Below, one piece after another: positions 28,401 to 37,447 of a stretch of 64,000 nucleotides of DNA. Below the pieces are notes generated by a model. The model did not search any database and was not told the origin of the DNA. It worked only from the letters and a program-made list of their open reading frames with translations. Source of the DNA: Hwangdonia lutea (GTDB lineage Bacteria; Bacteroidota; Bacteroidia; Flavobacteriales; Flavobacteriaceae); assembly GCF_032814565.1 (NCBI RefSeq), contig NZ_CP136521.1, positions 248,001 to 312,000 on the forward strand. Direction: 5' to 3'. Each line of letters opens with the position of its first letter. Position 1 is the first letter of the stretch. The translations under genes were made by a program, and so were the position numbers.

Positions 28401-28849
28401 TTATTTCTTCGGATTTCTGGGTTGCCATCATATAATTCCCTAGTTACGTAAATATCCTGCCAACCATCATTATTAATATCGCCAATAATAACGCCTGAAG
28501 ACCAACCGCCGTTATCCGTAATGCCTGAAGATTGTGTTATATCTTCAAACCGAAACTCCCCTTTATTTACATATAAACGGTCGCCAACTAAGTTTCCTGC
28601 GAAAAAAACATCCTGTAAACCATCGTTATTAAAATCACCAACACCAACACCGGCACCACCGTAATAGTTGGAATAAATTAAGATGTTGTGCTCAATTTTA
28701 TCTTCAATGGTGTTGTTAAAATCTATATTGGTTTGCTCCGTTGAAAGTAAGGTGAACAATGGCTCGTTTTCTTGTGAATAACCTTTAAAACCAACAAAAA
28801 ACAATACTAAAAAATAAACAGTTAATATGATGAAGCGACTCTTATGCAT
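25481..28849 (-). CDS. Secreted VCBS/FG-GAP repeat protein with ASPIC/UnbV domain (copy 1)
   Basis: The 1122-residue protein has a signal peptide (ends GYSQ) and about fourteen calcium-binding loops of the form D-x-[DN]-x-[DN]-G-x-x-D (for example DFNNDGLQD, DINNDGWQD, DMDNDGDLD). These build two VCBS/FG-GAP beta-propeller-like blocks. Between them, about residues 535-610, is an ASPIC/UnbV (CRTAC1-type) domain with RGMYSSSEQVAHFGL. No catalytic motif was found. Such proteins occur next to SusC/SusD pairs in marine Bacteroidota; their role is unknown, with glycan binding at the cell surface a common guess. It is paralogous to the next gene, 10 bp away. Confidence 0.87.
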   Translation of the reverse strand: MHKSRFIILTVYFLVLFFVGFKGYSQENEPLFTLLSTEQTNIDFNNTIEDKIEHNILIYSNYYGGAGVGVGDFNNDGLQDVFFAGNLVGDRLYVNKGEFRFEDITQSSGITDNGGWSSGVIIGDINNDGWQDIYVTRELYDGNPEIRRNKLYINTSKNQTNGKITFKESSKAYGLDNSERTRHATFLDYNKDGLLDVFLLNQPPNPGNYSNMYYVDRKQERFSPRLLKNNGNETFTDVTSKAGLLKLGNANSVSVFDANNDGWQDIYLAHDFKAPDALYINNKDGSFTNVADESLRHISYFSMGVDAADINNDGNLDVMVLDMVAEDNYRIKSNMSGMNPQSFWNIVNSGGHYQYMFNTLQLNQGVFSNTPQYSDVAQLGGVSSTDWSWSNVMADFDNDGFKDIYVTNGLFRDIRNTDSDKEVGKYITKVADDFVKNNPTAGDVTLWEILDLEEALSLVPSVKISNYAFKNKDGLTFDKVSEDWGLDQKTFSAGCAYADLDNDGDLDLVVNNVNDVASIYKNNRNEKPNNYFLRVALTNTESNKPLIGSRVEITQNNTTQLYEFTSVRGMYSSSEQVAHFGLNDNSSIETLTITWPNQQQSILTNIKPNQLLTIDFGTTKKADQPKLQPKQTLFTETHNFNHIHKENIFDDFDKQVLLPHKQSQFGPALATGDVNGDGLEDVFVGAATGYPATLYVQNKKGSFKKAVQNSFLEDAKFEDIDALFLDIDNDGDIDLYVVSGGNAWEANSKHYQDRVYLNNGKGKFTSSKKTLPKFTESGACVRAFDYDNDGDLDLFIGGRHTPWDYPSPTNSRILNNEKGVFKDVTKSIAKDLLKIGMVTDAVWMDYNNDGLTDVILTGEWMPITFIKNTGESFVKDVSNNGLSNSEGWWYSIAASDMDNDGDLDLVAGNLGLNYKYQATEHEPFEVHYDDFDDNGHKDIVLSYYNFGEQFPLRGRSCSSQQVPKIAKEIKTYNLFASLNLKDVYGESKLATALHYQAKTFASAYIENKGDGSFKSTPLPNEAQFSNIDGFILEDFDEDGHKDILFVGNMYPVEIETTRNDAGVGLYLKGDGKGNFKAINANESGFFVSEDAQSMAKIKVKNNTLVIVAINNDSLKSFKLNAK

Positions 28850-28859
28850 TTTATAGGAT

Positions 28860-31800
28860 TTACTCGTATTTAATTATTTTTATAGGGCCATCATTAATGC
28901 CAACAATCAGATGTTTTTTACCATTAATATGAATGGTTTTTAGTTTTTTCACATCATAAGGCAAGCTTAAACCACTCTCTTGCATGGCAACCTCGTTAAA
29001 AGTACAGTCGCCATTTCCTTTTAAAAACAGGCCTACGCTTGCATCGTTTCGAGGGGTTTCAACTTCCGATCCATACATATTACCGGCTATGATTACATCT
29101 TTTTTGCCATCGTTATCCACATCGTCAATAACAATTCCGTTGATAGATGACAGTTGAGCCATTCTGGGTAATTCATGGATTTTAAATTTGCCATTACCCA
29201 AGTTTTCAAGACATATACTACTGAATGTATTGGCTTTATATTCCAAGGATTGATTTAATAAATCGGAACTATAAACATCCACTAAACTGGCTCCTGCGAA
29301 CTCGTTATAGCTTTTAAACTTCTTTTTTAAATCGGGAATTTGTTGGCTGGAACACGAGCGTCCTCTTAACGGATAGTGTTCGCCATAATTATAATAGCCC
29401 AAAACAATATCGTTTTTACCATTTTGATCGAAATCGCCATAGTTCACGGTAAAAGGCTCGTCAATGCTGGCTTTATACTTATAATTTAAACCTAAGTTGC
29501 CAATAATATAATCTTCATCACCATCGTTATCAATATCCGCCGATGCTATACTGTACCACCATCCCGTGGTACCTGAAAGATTAGAATTGATATTTTTAAA
29601 CTGTCCCTTGTTGTTTTGAAAAATTGTAACGGGCATCCATTCTCCCACTACAATCAAATCCAAATCATTGTCGTTATCATAATCCGTCCAATTAGCATCG
29701 GTTACCATGCCCAGTTTTTTAAAATCGTCATTAACAATTTTTTCAAAATTTAATGTTCCGGTTTCTTTTAATTTATTTTTAAGCAAATAACTTTCAGCCG
29801 GTTCGGGGTACTTTCCCGGTACTTGCCTACCGCAAACAAAGAGGTCGATATCACCATCGCTGTCATAATCCACTTGAATTACTTTTCCGCCACTAGCCCG
29901 TAATTCTGGTAAAACATTCTTGGTTAATGTAAATTTCCCTGAGCCATCGTTAAGATACAATCTATCTTGATACAAACCGTTGCCTGCATCGTATTCGTTA
30001 CCTCCGCTTGAAACATACAAGTCTAAATCGCCATCTAAATCGGCATCAAACAAACATGCTCCCATATCTTCGTGGTACACGTAACTTTTATAAAACTCAT
30101 CGCTTAATGGCGAAAACTTCCCAGATTCGTTCTGGGTGAAAAAACTGCCATTTTCTCCCACAGAACCGCCAACAAAAAAGTCTTCTCTCCCGTCATTATT
30201 AATATCGCCAACCGCTAAACTTGGTCCGAGAACCGACATTTTATGCGGCAGGAGCACTTCTCTTTCATAATCATCAAAAATATTCTCTTTATGATAGTGG
30301 CTCATGTTCAGTGCTTCAGTAACGTCTTCAAAAATCGTATTTGTTGGTGCTTTTGTAATTAAATCGGGTAACGATTTTAAGTCCGCTCTATCCAAAACAA
30401 GTGTTTGGTTGGTCTTTATTTTATTAATAACCGACCGATCGCCATTGTACCATTTTATAACCAGACTATCTACTTTTTTAACAGCCCCTAAACCAAAATG
30501 AATGATATCTTCGCTACTGGAATAAAACCCTCTGGCGCTAGTTAATTCGCTTACTTGTTGGTTGCCATTGTAATAAACGGTTGCCCGAGTGCCAAAGAAA
30601 CTTTTGTGTTTATTGCCCTCCTTAAATTTTATATTGAGGTAATTGTTTTTTGATATTTTATTTGAATTATTTTCATAAACAAACGCCATATCATCTACAT
30701 TATTAACCACTAAATCTAAATCGCCATCGTTATCTAAATCGCCATAAGCAGCACCAGACGAAAAAGAATTTTGATTTAAGCCCCATGATTTGCTGGCTTT
30801 TTCGAATTTTAAATCGCCGTTGTTTTTAAAGGTATAGTTTGGTAGTTTTTGTGCTGGGAAAAATCCTAGCATTTTTTCAATTGAAACCACTTTTTTTAAT
30901 TCCGGCACATTATTTACAAGATTTTTTGATGGATGTTTTTCTGATAATTCATTTAAATACTCATCTATCTTTTTTAAAGCATCGGTATTTCTAACATCGC
31001 GTTTTATTCCGTTTGTAACAAAAAGGTCTTTAAAACCATTGTTATCAAAATCGGCAAATATTGGCGACCAACTCCAATCGGTACTGGAAGCGCCCATAAT
31101 TTGACCCACATCGCTAAATAGCAAATCGTTGGTTTTGGTTAAGCCTCTGTTTAATTGAATGGTGTTGTACATATATTGATAGTGGCCGTTTAAATTAACG
31201 ATATTCCAAAATTCTTGGGGATTCATTCCCGACATATTTGATTTTATCCTAAAGTTGTCTTCTGCAACCATATCAACAACAGCGAGGTCTAAAAGCCCAT
31301 CGTTATTAATATCGCCAACATCGGTGCCCATACTAAAAAACGAAATATGACTTAAATACTCGTTTATTTTATTGGTAAAGGTTCCGTCTTGATTATTAAT
31401 GTATAAAAAATCGGGGCCTTCGTAATCATTGGCTACATATAAATCTGGCCAACCGTCATTATTAAAATCTGCGGTAACGGCACTAAGCCCATAGCCTACA
31501 TTTTCCAATCCGGAGGTTTTGGTAACCTCTTCAAAAATGCCATTGCTATTCTTTAAAAATCGGTAAGTCAATTTTGGGTCTAACCAATTTTTTCCTTTTA
31601 AGTTGGATAACATGGAAGGGTTTGGAGCTTGATTGATTAAAAACAAATCGAAATCGCCATCTTTGTCATAATCAAAAAAATTAGCGTGCATACTTCTCCA
31701 AGGGTCATTAACTCGATAAGATGCGGCCGATTCGGTAAAAGTTAAATCGCCATTATTTATGTATAATTCGTTTATCCTTAAATGCGGTTTGTCGTCGTAT

Positions 31801-32234
31801 AAACTTTTACAAACGTAAATATCTTTATATCCATCGCCATTAATATCAACAATACTCACACCTGTTGACCATCCACCTCGATTTAAAATTCCTGCAGATT
31901 TAGTAATGTCTTTAAACTTAAAATCGCCTAGGTTTAAATAAAGCTTATCTTCCACCTGATTTCCGGCAAAATAAATATCGGGTAACCCATCATTATTAAA
32001 ATCGCCAATAGCAACACCGCCACCGTTATAAAAGGCTTCATAGATTAACACATTTGCTTCTGGAGTATCTTCGATTGCATTATTAAAAGATATCCCGGTA
32101 CTCGATGATTTCTTTAATTCAAAAAGCGTATTATTTTTAATATCGCCATTAAAATTCTGAGAATTTAAAATAGTATTGGTAAATGCGATTAGCGCGATCA
32201 AATAGGCTGTTTTATTTTTAAATATGACATTCAT
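28860..32234 (-). CDS. Secreted VCBS/FG-GAP repeat protein with ASPIC/UnbV domain (copy 2)
   Basis: The 1124-residue protein has a signal peptide (ends ILNSQ) and the same plan as its downstream paralogue: an N-terminal block of calcium loops (DFNNDGLPD, DINGDGYKD), a central ASPIC/UnbV domain with RGFYSSSEDIIHFGL, and a second block of loops (DINNDGRED, DADLDGDLD, DIDNDGDED). Both copies share long stretches such as NIKSNMSGMNP-type and LRGRSCSSQQ segments in the same positions, which shows tandem duplication. Enough divergence exists to suggest separate ligands. It is the first gene after the double terminator and has its own promoter candidate. Confidence 0.87.
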   Translation of the reverse strand: MNVIFKNKTAYLIALIAFTNTILNSQNFNGDIKNNTLFELKKSSSTGISFNNAIEDTPEANVLIYEAFYNGGGVAIGDFNNDGLPDIYFAGNQVEDKLYLNLGDFKFKDITKSAGILNRGGWSTGVSIVDINGDGYKDIYVCKSLYDDKPHLRINELYINNGDLTFTESAASYRVNDPWRSMHANFFDYDKDGDFDLFLINQAPNPSMLSNLKGKNWLDPKLTYRFLKNSNGIFEEVTKTSGLENVGYGLSAVTADFNNDGWPDLYVANDYEGPDFLYINNQDGTFTNKINEYLSHISFFSMGTDVGDINNDGLLDLAVVDMVAEDNFRIKSNMSGMNPQEFWNIVNLNGHYQYMYNTIQLNRGLTKTNDLLFSDVGQIMGASSTDWSWSPIFADFDNNGFKDLFVTNGIKRDVRNTDALKKIDEYLNELSEKHPSKNLVNNVPELKKVVSIEKMLGFFPAQKLPNYTFKNNGDLKFEKASKSWGLNQNSFSSGAAYGDLDNDGDLDLVVNNVDDMAFVYENNSNKISKNNYLNIKFKEGNKHKSFFGTRATVYYNGNQQVSELTSARGFYSSSEDIIHFGLGAVKKVDSLVIKWYNGDRSVINKIKTNQTLVLDRADLKSLPDLITKAPTNTIFEDVTEALNMSHYHKENIFDDYEREVLLPHKMSVLGPSLAVGDINNDGREDFFVGGSVGENGSFFTQNESGKFSPLSDEFYKSYVYHEDMGACLFDADLDGDLDLYVSSGGNEYDAGNGLYQDRLYLNDGSGKFTLTKNVLPELRASGGKVIQVDYDSDGDIDLFVCGRQVPGKYPEPAESYLLKNKLKETGTLNFEKIVNDDFKKLGMVTDANWTDYDNDNDLDLIVVGEWMPVTIFQNNKGQFKNINSNLSGTTGWWYSIASADIDNDGDEDYIIGNLGLNYKYKASIDEPFTVNYGDFDQNGKNDIVLGYYNYGEHYPLRGRSCSSQQIPDLKKKFKSYNEFAGASLVDVYSSDLLNQSLEYKANTFSSICLENLGNGKFKIHELPRMAQLSSINGIVIDDVDNDGKKDVIIAGNMYGSEVETPRNDASVGLFLKGNGDCTFNEVAMQESGLSLPYDVKKLKTIHINGKKHLIVGINDGPIKIIKYE

Positions 32235-32267
32235 TTATAGAAGCTATAATTATTTTATACGGTTTGA

Positions 32268-32297
32268 TAAATCTACAACAAAAGGCAATTTATTCAA
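32268..32297 (-). promoter_or_regulatory. Candidate promoter of the eight-gene PUL2 operon
   Basis: On the minus strand, TTG (32297-32295) and TAGATTTA (32275-32268, seven of eight positions of TAnnTTTG) are separated by 19 bp, which is the Bacteroidota -33/-7 geometry. The start codon of the first VCBS gene is 34 bp further on. Confidence 0.5.
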
Positions 32298-32342
32298 AAA
32301 GCTAGTTAGCAAATATTTTGATTGGTTTAGCATGAAAATTCT

Positions 32343-32382
32343 AAAAAAAAAGGCAGATCTATTGGTAAGGTCTACCTTTTTT
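32343..32382 (-). terminator. Second of two terminators after PUL2 susD
   Basis: A hairpin of about 11 bp with one mismatch and one wobble pair (AAAGGCAGATC with GGTCTACCTTT) is followed on the minus strand by about nine T. Confidence 0.8.
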
Positions 32383-32406
32383 AAACTAATTCTAAAAAAC
32401 TAACTA

Positions 32407-32439
32407 AAACCGTCTTTAAGTATGAAAAAAAGACGGTTT
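32407..32439 (-). terminator. First of two terminators after PUL2 susD
   Basis: A perfect 11-bp stem (AAACCGTCTTT at 32407-32417 with AAAGACGGTTT at 32429-32439) lies 20 bp after the susD stop codon. Its T-tract on the minus strand is short, and a second hairpin follows. Confidence 0.8.
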
Positions 32440-32458
32440 ATTTTTATAATCCAATTAT

Positions 32459-33955
32459 TTAATTTTTATCCCACCAAACTCTGGTAGTATACTCATTTGG
32501 GCCTTGATTTGCGATGGCTGCATTTACGTTGTCGCCATTTACACTAAACTCCACAATTGGGTATTTCATCCTTCTTGGGATAGTTCCGCCTGTAGCATTT
32601 CCAGTATAATTAACTGGCGTTAAAACGGGGAACTCTACACGTCTCCAGTTAGAAAAACCTTCCCATGGGTTTAAGAATGTTGCTGCCCAATATTGCTCGC
32701 CTATCACTTCCAAAGCATTTGCAGCATCATAAGGATTGGCTGCTAAATACGCATCAACATCACCAGTGCTAGGTGCAGCAACACCATAAAAGCCCCAGTT
32801 TGCCATGGCGGCACGCACCCCATTATTATAGTGGGTTTCTGCATCGCCGGTATGCCATCCGCGAACAATAGCCTCGGCTAGCATAAATTCTACTTCGGCA
32901 TAGGTAATAAACATGGATGGAGAGTCTCGTTGTACCAACGCTGGATTAACCTGCGAATAATCTAAAAGGTCTCCCCCTGCCGGACCGCTTGATGCCAGTG
33001 TAGTAGGGTCTAATCCGTTTGGTAAGCCTTGGTGTGAACCGCCAGATTCTACCCAAGATAGAATATCTAATCTTGGATCGTTGTGGTCTTGCATCCAGCT
33101 TACAAAGGTATCACTTAGTCTCATGAATTTATCGACTAAAAAAGCTTCTCCAATGGGGTTTGTAACTCCGCCTATTTCGTGCTCTACTTTAGCCACATCG
33201 TCAAGGTTTGTCATGACACCGCCGGCGATAGCTTTTTTTACCCAAGATTCTGATGCCGCCGGATCAGCTTTTACTAGTCTAAACCCTAATCTTAGCATCA
33301 TAGAATACGCTAATTTTTTCCATTTGGTAATATCACCGCCATATATAACATCTTGTGAACCCGGATTTTCGGCTGAAACACTTAACTGAGCAGCTGCAGC
33401 TTCAAGTTCGTTAAGCATATCGGTATAAATATCTTGTTGTCTATCGTAAGCGGGAAACCAAGTATTGGATATAAACCCCTGCCCAGCTTCAGAATATGGA
33501 ATATCGCCATACATATCAGTTACTTTGTGAAAGGACATTACTTTTAATATACGTGCCATAGCATTGTAGTTTGTTGCCTCTGGATCATCGGCGGTACGAG
33601 CAACTAAATCGACCACATCTTTACATTCTTGTATAAAGTACCTGTCGTATAACGCATAGCTATAATCTATAAAGTCTATGTATTTATCTCCTGGCAATAA
33701 ACTTGTAGCAATATTAACATCTGCCAACTGCTGTATGGCCGATATGCCCCATCCTAAAGCGACTCTTCGCATTTCGTAACGACCACCAGCTGCATCTAAT
33801 TGTACTTCTGTGAGTTGAAGACCATAGGGTAGATCTTGAATTGCATTTGGGTCTTCATTCAATTCAGCTAGTTCATCTGCACATGATGTGATAGAAAAAA
33901 CCATAACTGCCATGAAAAAATATGCAATTTTTATGTTGATTTTATTTATTTTCAT
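32459..33955 (-). CDS. SusD-like_2 family outer-membrane lipoprotein (PUL2)
   Basis: The 498-residue protein has a lipobox (FSITSCADELAELNEDPNA, Cys24), the helical SusD core (MARILKVMSFHKVTDMYGDIPYSEAGQG, YGGDITKWKKLAYSMMLRLG) and the C-terminal TIPRRMKYPIVE region. It is the same SusD-like_2 sub-family as the PUL1 protein but clearly divergent from it, so the two loci bind different glycans. It follows susC by 26 bp and is closed by two terminators. It acts as the substrate-capturing lid of the transporter. Confidence 0.95.
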   Translation of the reverse strand: MKINKINIKIAYFFMAVMVFSITSCADELAELNEDPNAIQDLPYGLQLTEVQLDAAGGRYEMRRVALGWGISAIQQLADVNIATSLLPGDKYIDFIDYSYALYDRYFIQECKDVVDLVARTADDPEATNYNAMARILKVMSFHKVTDMYGDIPYSEAGQGFISNTWFPAYDRQQDIYTDMLNELEAAAAQLSVSAENPGSQDVIYGGDITKWKKLAYSMMLRLGFRLVKADPAASESWVKKAIAGGVMTNLDDVAKVEHEIGGVTNPIGEAFLVDKFMRLSDTFVSWMQDHNDPRLDILSWVESGGSHQGLPNGLDPTTLASSGPAGGDLLDYSQVNPALVQRDSPSMFITYAEVEFMLAEAIVRGWHTGDAETHYNNGVRAAMANWGFYGVAAPSTGDVDAYLAANPYDAANALEVIGEQYWAATFLNPWEGFSNWRRVEFPVLTPVNYTGNATGGTIPRRMKYPIVEFSVNGDNVNAAIANQGPNEYTTRVWWDKN

Positions 33956-33981
33956 AATACTATTTATTTATTTAATTATTA

Positions 33982-36900
33982 CTAAAAAGTAAGATTCACA
34001 TTAAACCCAAACGAGGTTGACTGTGGCATGGCAAAGAAATCTAATCCTTGGGCATTACCGGCATTATAACTAGATTCTGGATCTATATTATCTACATTTG
34101 AGTGTATTAACCAAAGGTTTCGTCCTACTGCCGAGATACTTGCTTTACGTATAAAGGTTTTTTCCAAAAATTTTGAAGGTACATTGTAACCAAGCGAAAG
34201 TTCTCTTAATTTAATAAACCCTGCATCGTAAATAAATTCTTCAGCAATATCATTGAATATTTTAGTATAATAATTTCTAATCTCGCTTGCTGGCCGGCCA
34301 CCAATTCCGGTTTCTCTACCTACCAAGGTGTTTTTATGCACCCCTCTGCGATATAATTGCTGGTTGGTACCACTATGTCCTACGGCTCCATCCCTCATGT
34401 CAATTAAGAAGCTTAAGCGCCAGTCTTTGTATCTAAAACTGTTTTGTAAGCCGGCATTAAAAGGATGTACTCCTGTGCCAAAGGCCACGGTACCGGCATC
34501 GGTATCTACTTGTGGCAGTCCATTGGCATCCAATGCTATTTCACCATTAGAATCCCTAAGATATACACTACCTGTAATTTGCCCAAAAGGCATGCCTTCA
34601 ATATGGGTTACCCATGCATGTCTTGCTCTACTTAACCCTATATTAAATCGCTCTTCGTCATTTTCAGGATCAACCAAACTAACTACTTCACTTTTATTGT
34701 AGCCCATGTTAAAGGACACATCCCATTTAAAGTTGTCTGTCATTACTGGAGTTCCGGTTAATAACAACTCGACACCTTTATTAGACAGTTCACCAATATT
34801 TACAATGGTAGAGCTGTATCCTGAGGTATAAGAAATACCAGCACTTAAAATATCATCCTCGGTTTTTTTGTCGTAGTATGAAAAATCTACACCTAATCTG
34901 TTATTAAAAAACTGCAAATTAAAACCTAACTCTAACTCTGTTACCAATAATGGGTTAAGATTGGCATTTCTTACTGAGCCACTTGTAATGGCACCTCTCG
35001 GGATACCTAATTGCGCTCGACCTAAGCTGTAAGTTTGGTTTAAAGAGTACGCGTTAATATCGCCTACACCACCAACCTGGGCCCATGAGGTTCTTACTTT
35101 AGCATAATTTATAGCTTCCGGCAATTTAAGCACATCTGATAAAACGGCGCTTACCCCAACAGAAGGATAGAAAATATCTCTACCGTCTAACACCGAGAAC
35201 CAATCATTTCTTGCCGAACCTGTTAAAAACAACCAGTTCTTGTATGATATTTCGGCCTGACCGTAAACAGAATGTGACCCTAATTTAGCAAAAGAACTAC
35301 TACCACCATTATTTATACCGTTTGCTATGGAATAGAAAAATGGTAAGGCAAAGTTATTACCGTAAGCGTAAGTACCATTTTCTTGTAGTCGCATTTTATT
35401 GGCTCCTGCTAAGAAATCGTAGGCAATACCATTATCGAATTCATGGCTTGAACCTACCATGACATCAAAATTAGATTGTTTATATTTTAACTGGCCTTGA
35501 TTCATGCCACCAGTTAAGTTGTGTCCCGTTCCTGTTGGAAAAACATCTTCTGTTATACGATCGAATTGATCAACACCACCTCTGGCTTTAACATATGCCC
35601 AATCGTTAATTTCATATTGAAGCGAAGCACTCGCAAGGATACGATTTTTACCAATGTTATTGGTTTGTTGATAAGCTGCCCAATATGGATTTTGAAACCA
35701 AATGGAGCTAGTTGGCAATAACTCATAACCTTTTTGCCCCATGGTACTACCGTATAAATCTGTGGCATCTTCAGGGTTAGCCCCTAAACGGTCTGGATCG
35801 CCTCTTAAATCTAAAACATTGATTGTTACCGGTAATTGCCACACACTGTAATGCGCGTTGTATGGAGAATCTGCCAATTGTGGTCTGTTTCTAACATTTT
35901 GAAAGATATATTGCGCACTGGTTTGAAAGGACAGTTTGTCATCTAATGCACTTCCATGCATGTTCATACTAAACGTTTGTCTCTTCATTCCAGAATTTGG
36001 CATAACACTTTCGTTTTCCATATTTGAAGCCGAAAACCTGTATCCTAAGCGTTCCGCTCCACCACTTAATGCTATGGTATTTGTAAATGTACTACCGGTG
36101 CGGTAGAATTTATCGAAATTATCTCCAGAATAAGAATAAGGTCTGCTCACCCCATCAAACTGAATAACGCTAGAGCCATCTAATTTGGCACCCCAAGAGA
36201 ACTCTCCAGCGTCCCAGGCTTCGGTTTGTGTTGTTGGTTTTTGTCCTAAAAGTCCATGACCGTACTCGGTTTGGGGATCTAGATGATTTATCGCTTCTTC
36301 AAAAACATAGTTCGAGTTTATTTCTACTTGAAGCCCTTGGTTGGTTTTCCCCTTTTTAGTTGTAATAAGAATAACCCCATTTGAGGCTAAAGAGCCATAT
36401 AGTGCAGCGGCAGAATTACCTTTTAACACAGACATGGTTTCGATATCGTCTGGGTTTAAGTTACCAATACCATCGCCTCCATCTGATCCGCCCCACTCTC
36501 CAGCAGTACCTCTATTGGTGTTATCAATAGGTATTCCATCAACTACATAAAGCGGTTGGTTATTTCCTGTAAGCGAAGAGTTTCCACGAATAATTACACG
36601 CGAGGCACCCCCAGGTCCAGAAGCTGGTTTGGTAACACTTACACCAGCTACCTTGCCTGCCAACCCATTTGCGATGTTAGTTTCACGTGTTTCTGTAAAA
36701 TCATCACCATCAATTTTTGTAATGGAATAAGCCAAAGATCTTTTAGACCTTTTTATACCTAAAGCGGTAACCACAACTTCATTTAACCCTTCAGCAGATT
36801 CCAATAATGTTATATTGATTTCTGTTCTTCCATTAATGTTTATTTCTTGATCGGCAAAACCAATAAATGAAACAACTAAGGTTGTTACACCGTCTGGTAC

Positions 36901-37188
36901 CTTTATTGTGTAGTCGCCATCAAAATTAGAAACTACACCCACTGAAGTTCCCTTGGCTAATACATTAGCACCTGGTAATGGCGCTCCGTTCTTGTCGGTA
37001 ATTGTACCCGTAATAATAACGTCCTGAAAAATATTTTCAGCAACGCCATCTCCTAAAGAGGGCAACAAATTAACATTTGCATACATATTACATGTAGCAA
37101 ACACTAATACCAGTATCAAATAACTGGTTTTTAATTGTTTGTTAGGCCTTTTTAATAAAAGAAACCTGCAGAGTTTAAGTTTTTTCAT
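33982..37188 (-). CDS. SusC/RagA-family TonB-dependent transporter (PUL2)
   Basis: The 1068-residue protein has an N-terminal signal segment (about residues 20-38), a CarboxypepD_reg-like domain (ITGTITDKNGAPLPGANVLAKG), the SusC motif NEVVVTALGIKRSKRSLAYS, a plug domain (GNSSLTGNNQPLYVVDGIP, VLKGNSAAALYG) and a barrel ending in VNLTF. It carries PUL2 oligosaccharides over the outer membrane. Its leader is long (about 120 nt from the predicted start site) and contains a LacI-type operator. Expression should therefore respond to the LacI regulator encoded just upstream. Confidence 0.97.
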   Translation of the reverse strand: MKKLKLCRFLLLKRPNKQLKTSYLILVLVFATCNMYANVNLLPSLGDGVAENIFQDVIITGTITDKNGAPLPGANVLAKGTSVGVVSNFDGDYTIKVPDGVTTLVVSFIGFADQEININGRTEINITLLESAEGLNEVVVTALGIKRSKRSLAYSITKIDGDDFTETRETNIANGLAGKVAGVSVTKPASGPGGASRVIIRGNSSLTGNNQPLYVVDGIPIDNTNRGTAGEWGGSDGGDGIGNLNPDDIETMSVLKGNSAAALYGSLASNGVILITTKKGKTNQGLQVEINSNYVFEEAINHLDPQTEYGHGLLGQKPTTQTEAWDAGEFSWGAKLDGSSVIQFDGVSRPYSYSGDNFDKFYRTGSTFTNTIALSGGAERLGYRFSASNMENESVMPNSGMKRQTFSMNMHGSALDDKLSFQTSAQYIFQNVRNRPQLADSPYNAHYSVWQLPVTINVLDLRGDPDRLGANPEDATDLYGSTMGQKGYELLPTSSIWFQNPYWAAYQQTNNIGKNRILASASLQYEINDWAYVKARGGVDQFDRITEDVFPTGTGHNLTGGMNQGQLKYKQSNFDVMVGSSHEFDNGIAYDFLAGANKMRLQENGTYAYGNNFALPFFYSIANGINNGGSSSFAKLGSHSVYGQAEISYKNWLFLTGSARNDWFSVLDGRDIFYPSVGVSAVLSDVLKLPEAINYAKVRTSWAQVGGVGDINAYSLNQTYSLGRAQLGIPRGAITSGSVRNANLNPLLVTELELGFNLQFFNNRLGVDFSYYDKKTEDDILSAGISYTSGYSSTIVNIGELSNKGVELLLTGTPVMTDNFKWDVSFNMGYNKSEVVSLVDPENDEERFNIGLSRARHAWVTHIEGMPFGQITGSVYLRDSNGEIALDANGLPQVDTDAGTVAFGTGVHPFNAGLQNSFRYKDWRLSFLIDMRDGAVGHSGTNQQLYRRGVHKNTLVGRETGIGGRPASEIRNYYTKIFNDIAEEFIYDAGFIKLRELSLGYNVPSKFLEKTFIRKASISAVGRNLWLIHSNVDNIDPESSYNAGNAQGLDFFAMPQSTSFGFNVNLTF

Positions 37189-37251
37189 ACGAAGTATGGT
37201 TTTAAATTAGTTAATGAGGAGTTTGATGGCCTCCGATTGGTTAATACTGTT

Positions 37252-37267
37252 GCTAAATCGATTTAGC
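37252..37267. promoter_or_regulatory. Perfect palindromic operator in the PUL2 susC leader
   Basis: GCTAAATCGATTTAGC is a perfect 16-bp palindrome with the central CG typical of LacI/PurR-family sites. It lies about 64 bp before the susC start codon, on the transcribed side of the promoter, and 77 bp (centre to centre) from the second site. Confidence 0.78.
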
Positions 37268-37318
37268 TTGTTAAAATATAAAAAAATCATTATTGATTGT
37301 TCTTTTATAAAAAAAATA

Positions 37319-37350
37319 AAAACGTAATGCTAAATCCATTTAGCTTACAA
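37319..37350 (-). promoter_or_regulatory. PUL2 susC promoter with an operator inside its spacer
   Basis: On the minus strand TTG (37350-37348) and TACGTTTT (37326-37319, seven of eight positions of TAnnTTTG) are 21 bp apart. The spacer contains GCTAAATCCATTTAGC (37329-37344), with 7-bp arms identical to those of the leader operator. A repressor bound here would block polymerase directly. Confidence 0.72.
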
Positions 37351-37447
37351 TACTATGTAATTATTTGTTAATATCCTAATGAAAATATTAACAAAATAAA
37401 AATTAGTAACTTTTCAATAATTCTAAAATAAAGCAAATCGCTCTATT

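Noticed and set aside
25481-32234. Recurrent ccatcgttatc-type DNA units at irregular intervals, at first sight like a repeat array or CRISPR.
   Set aside because: They encode the D-x-[DN]-x-[DN]-G-x-x-D calcium loops of the two VCBS proteins in frame; spacing is irregular and no cas genes are present.
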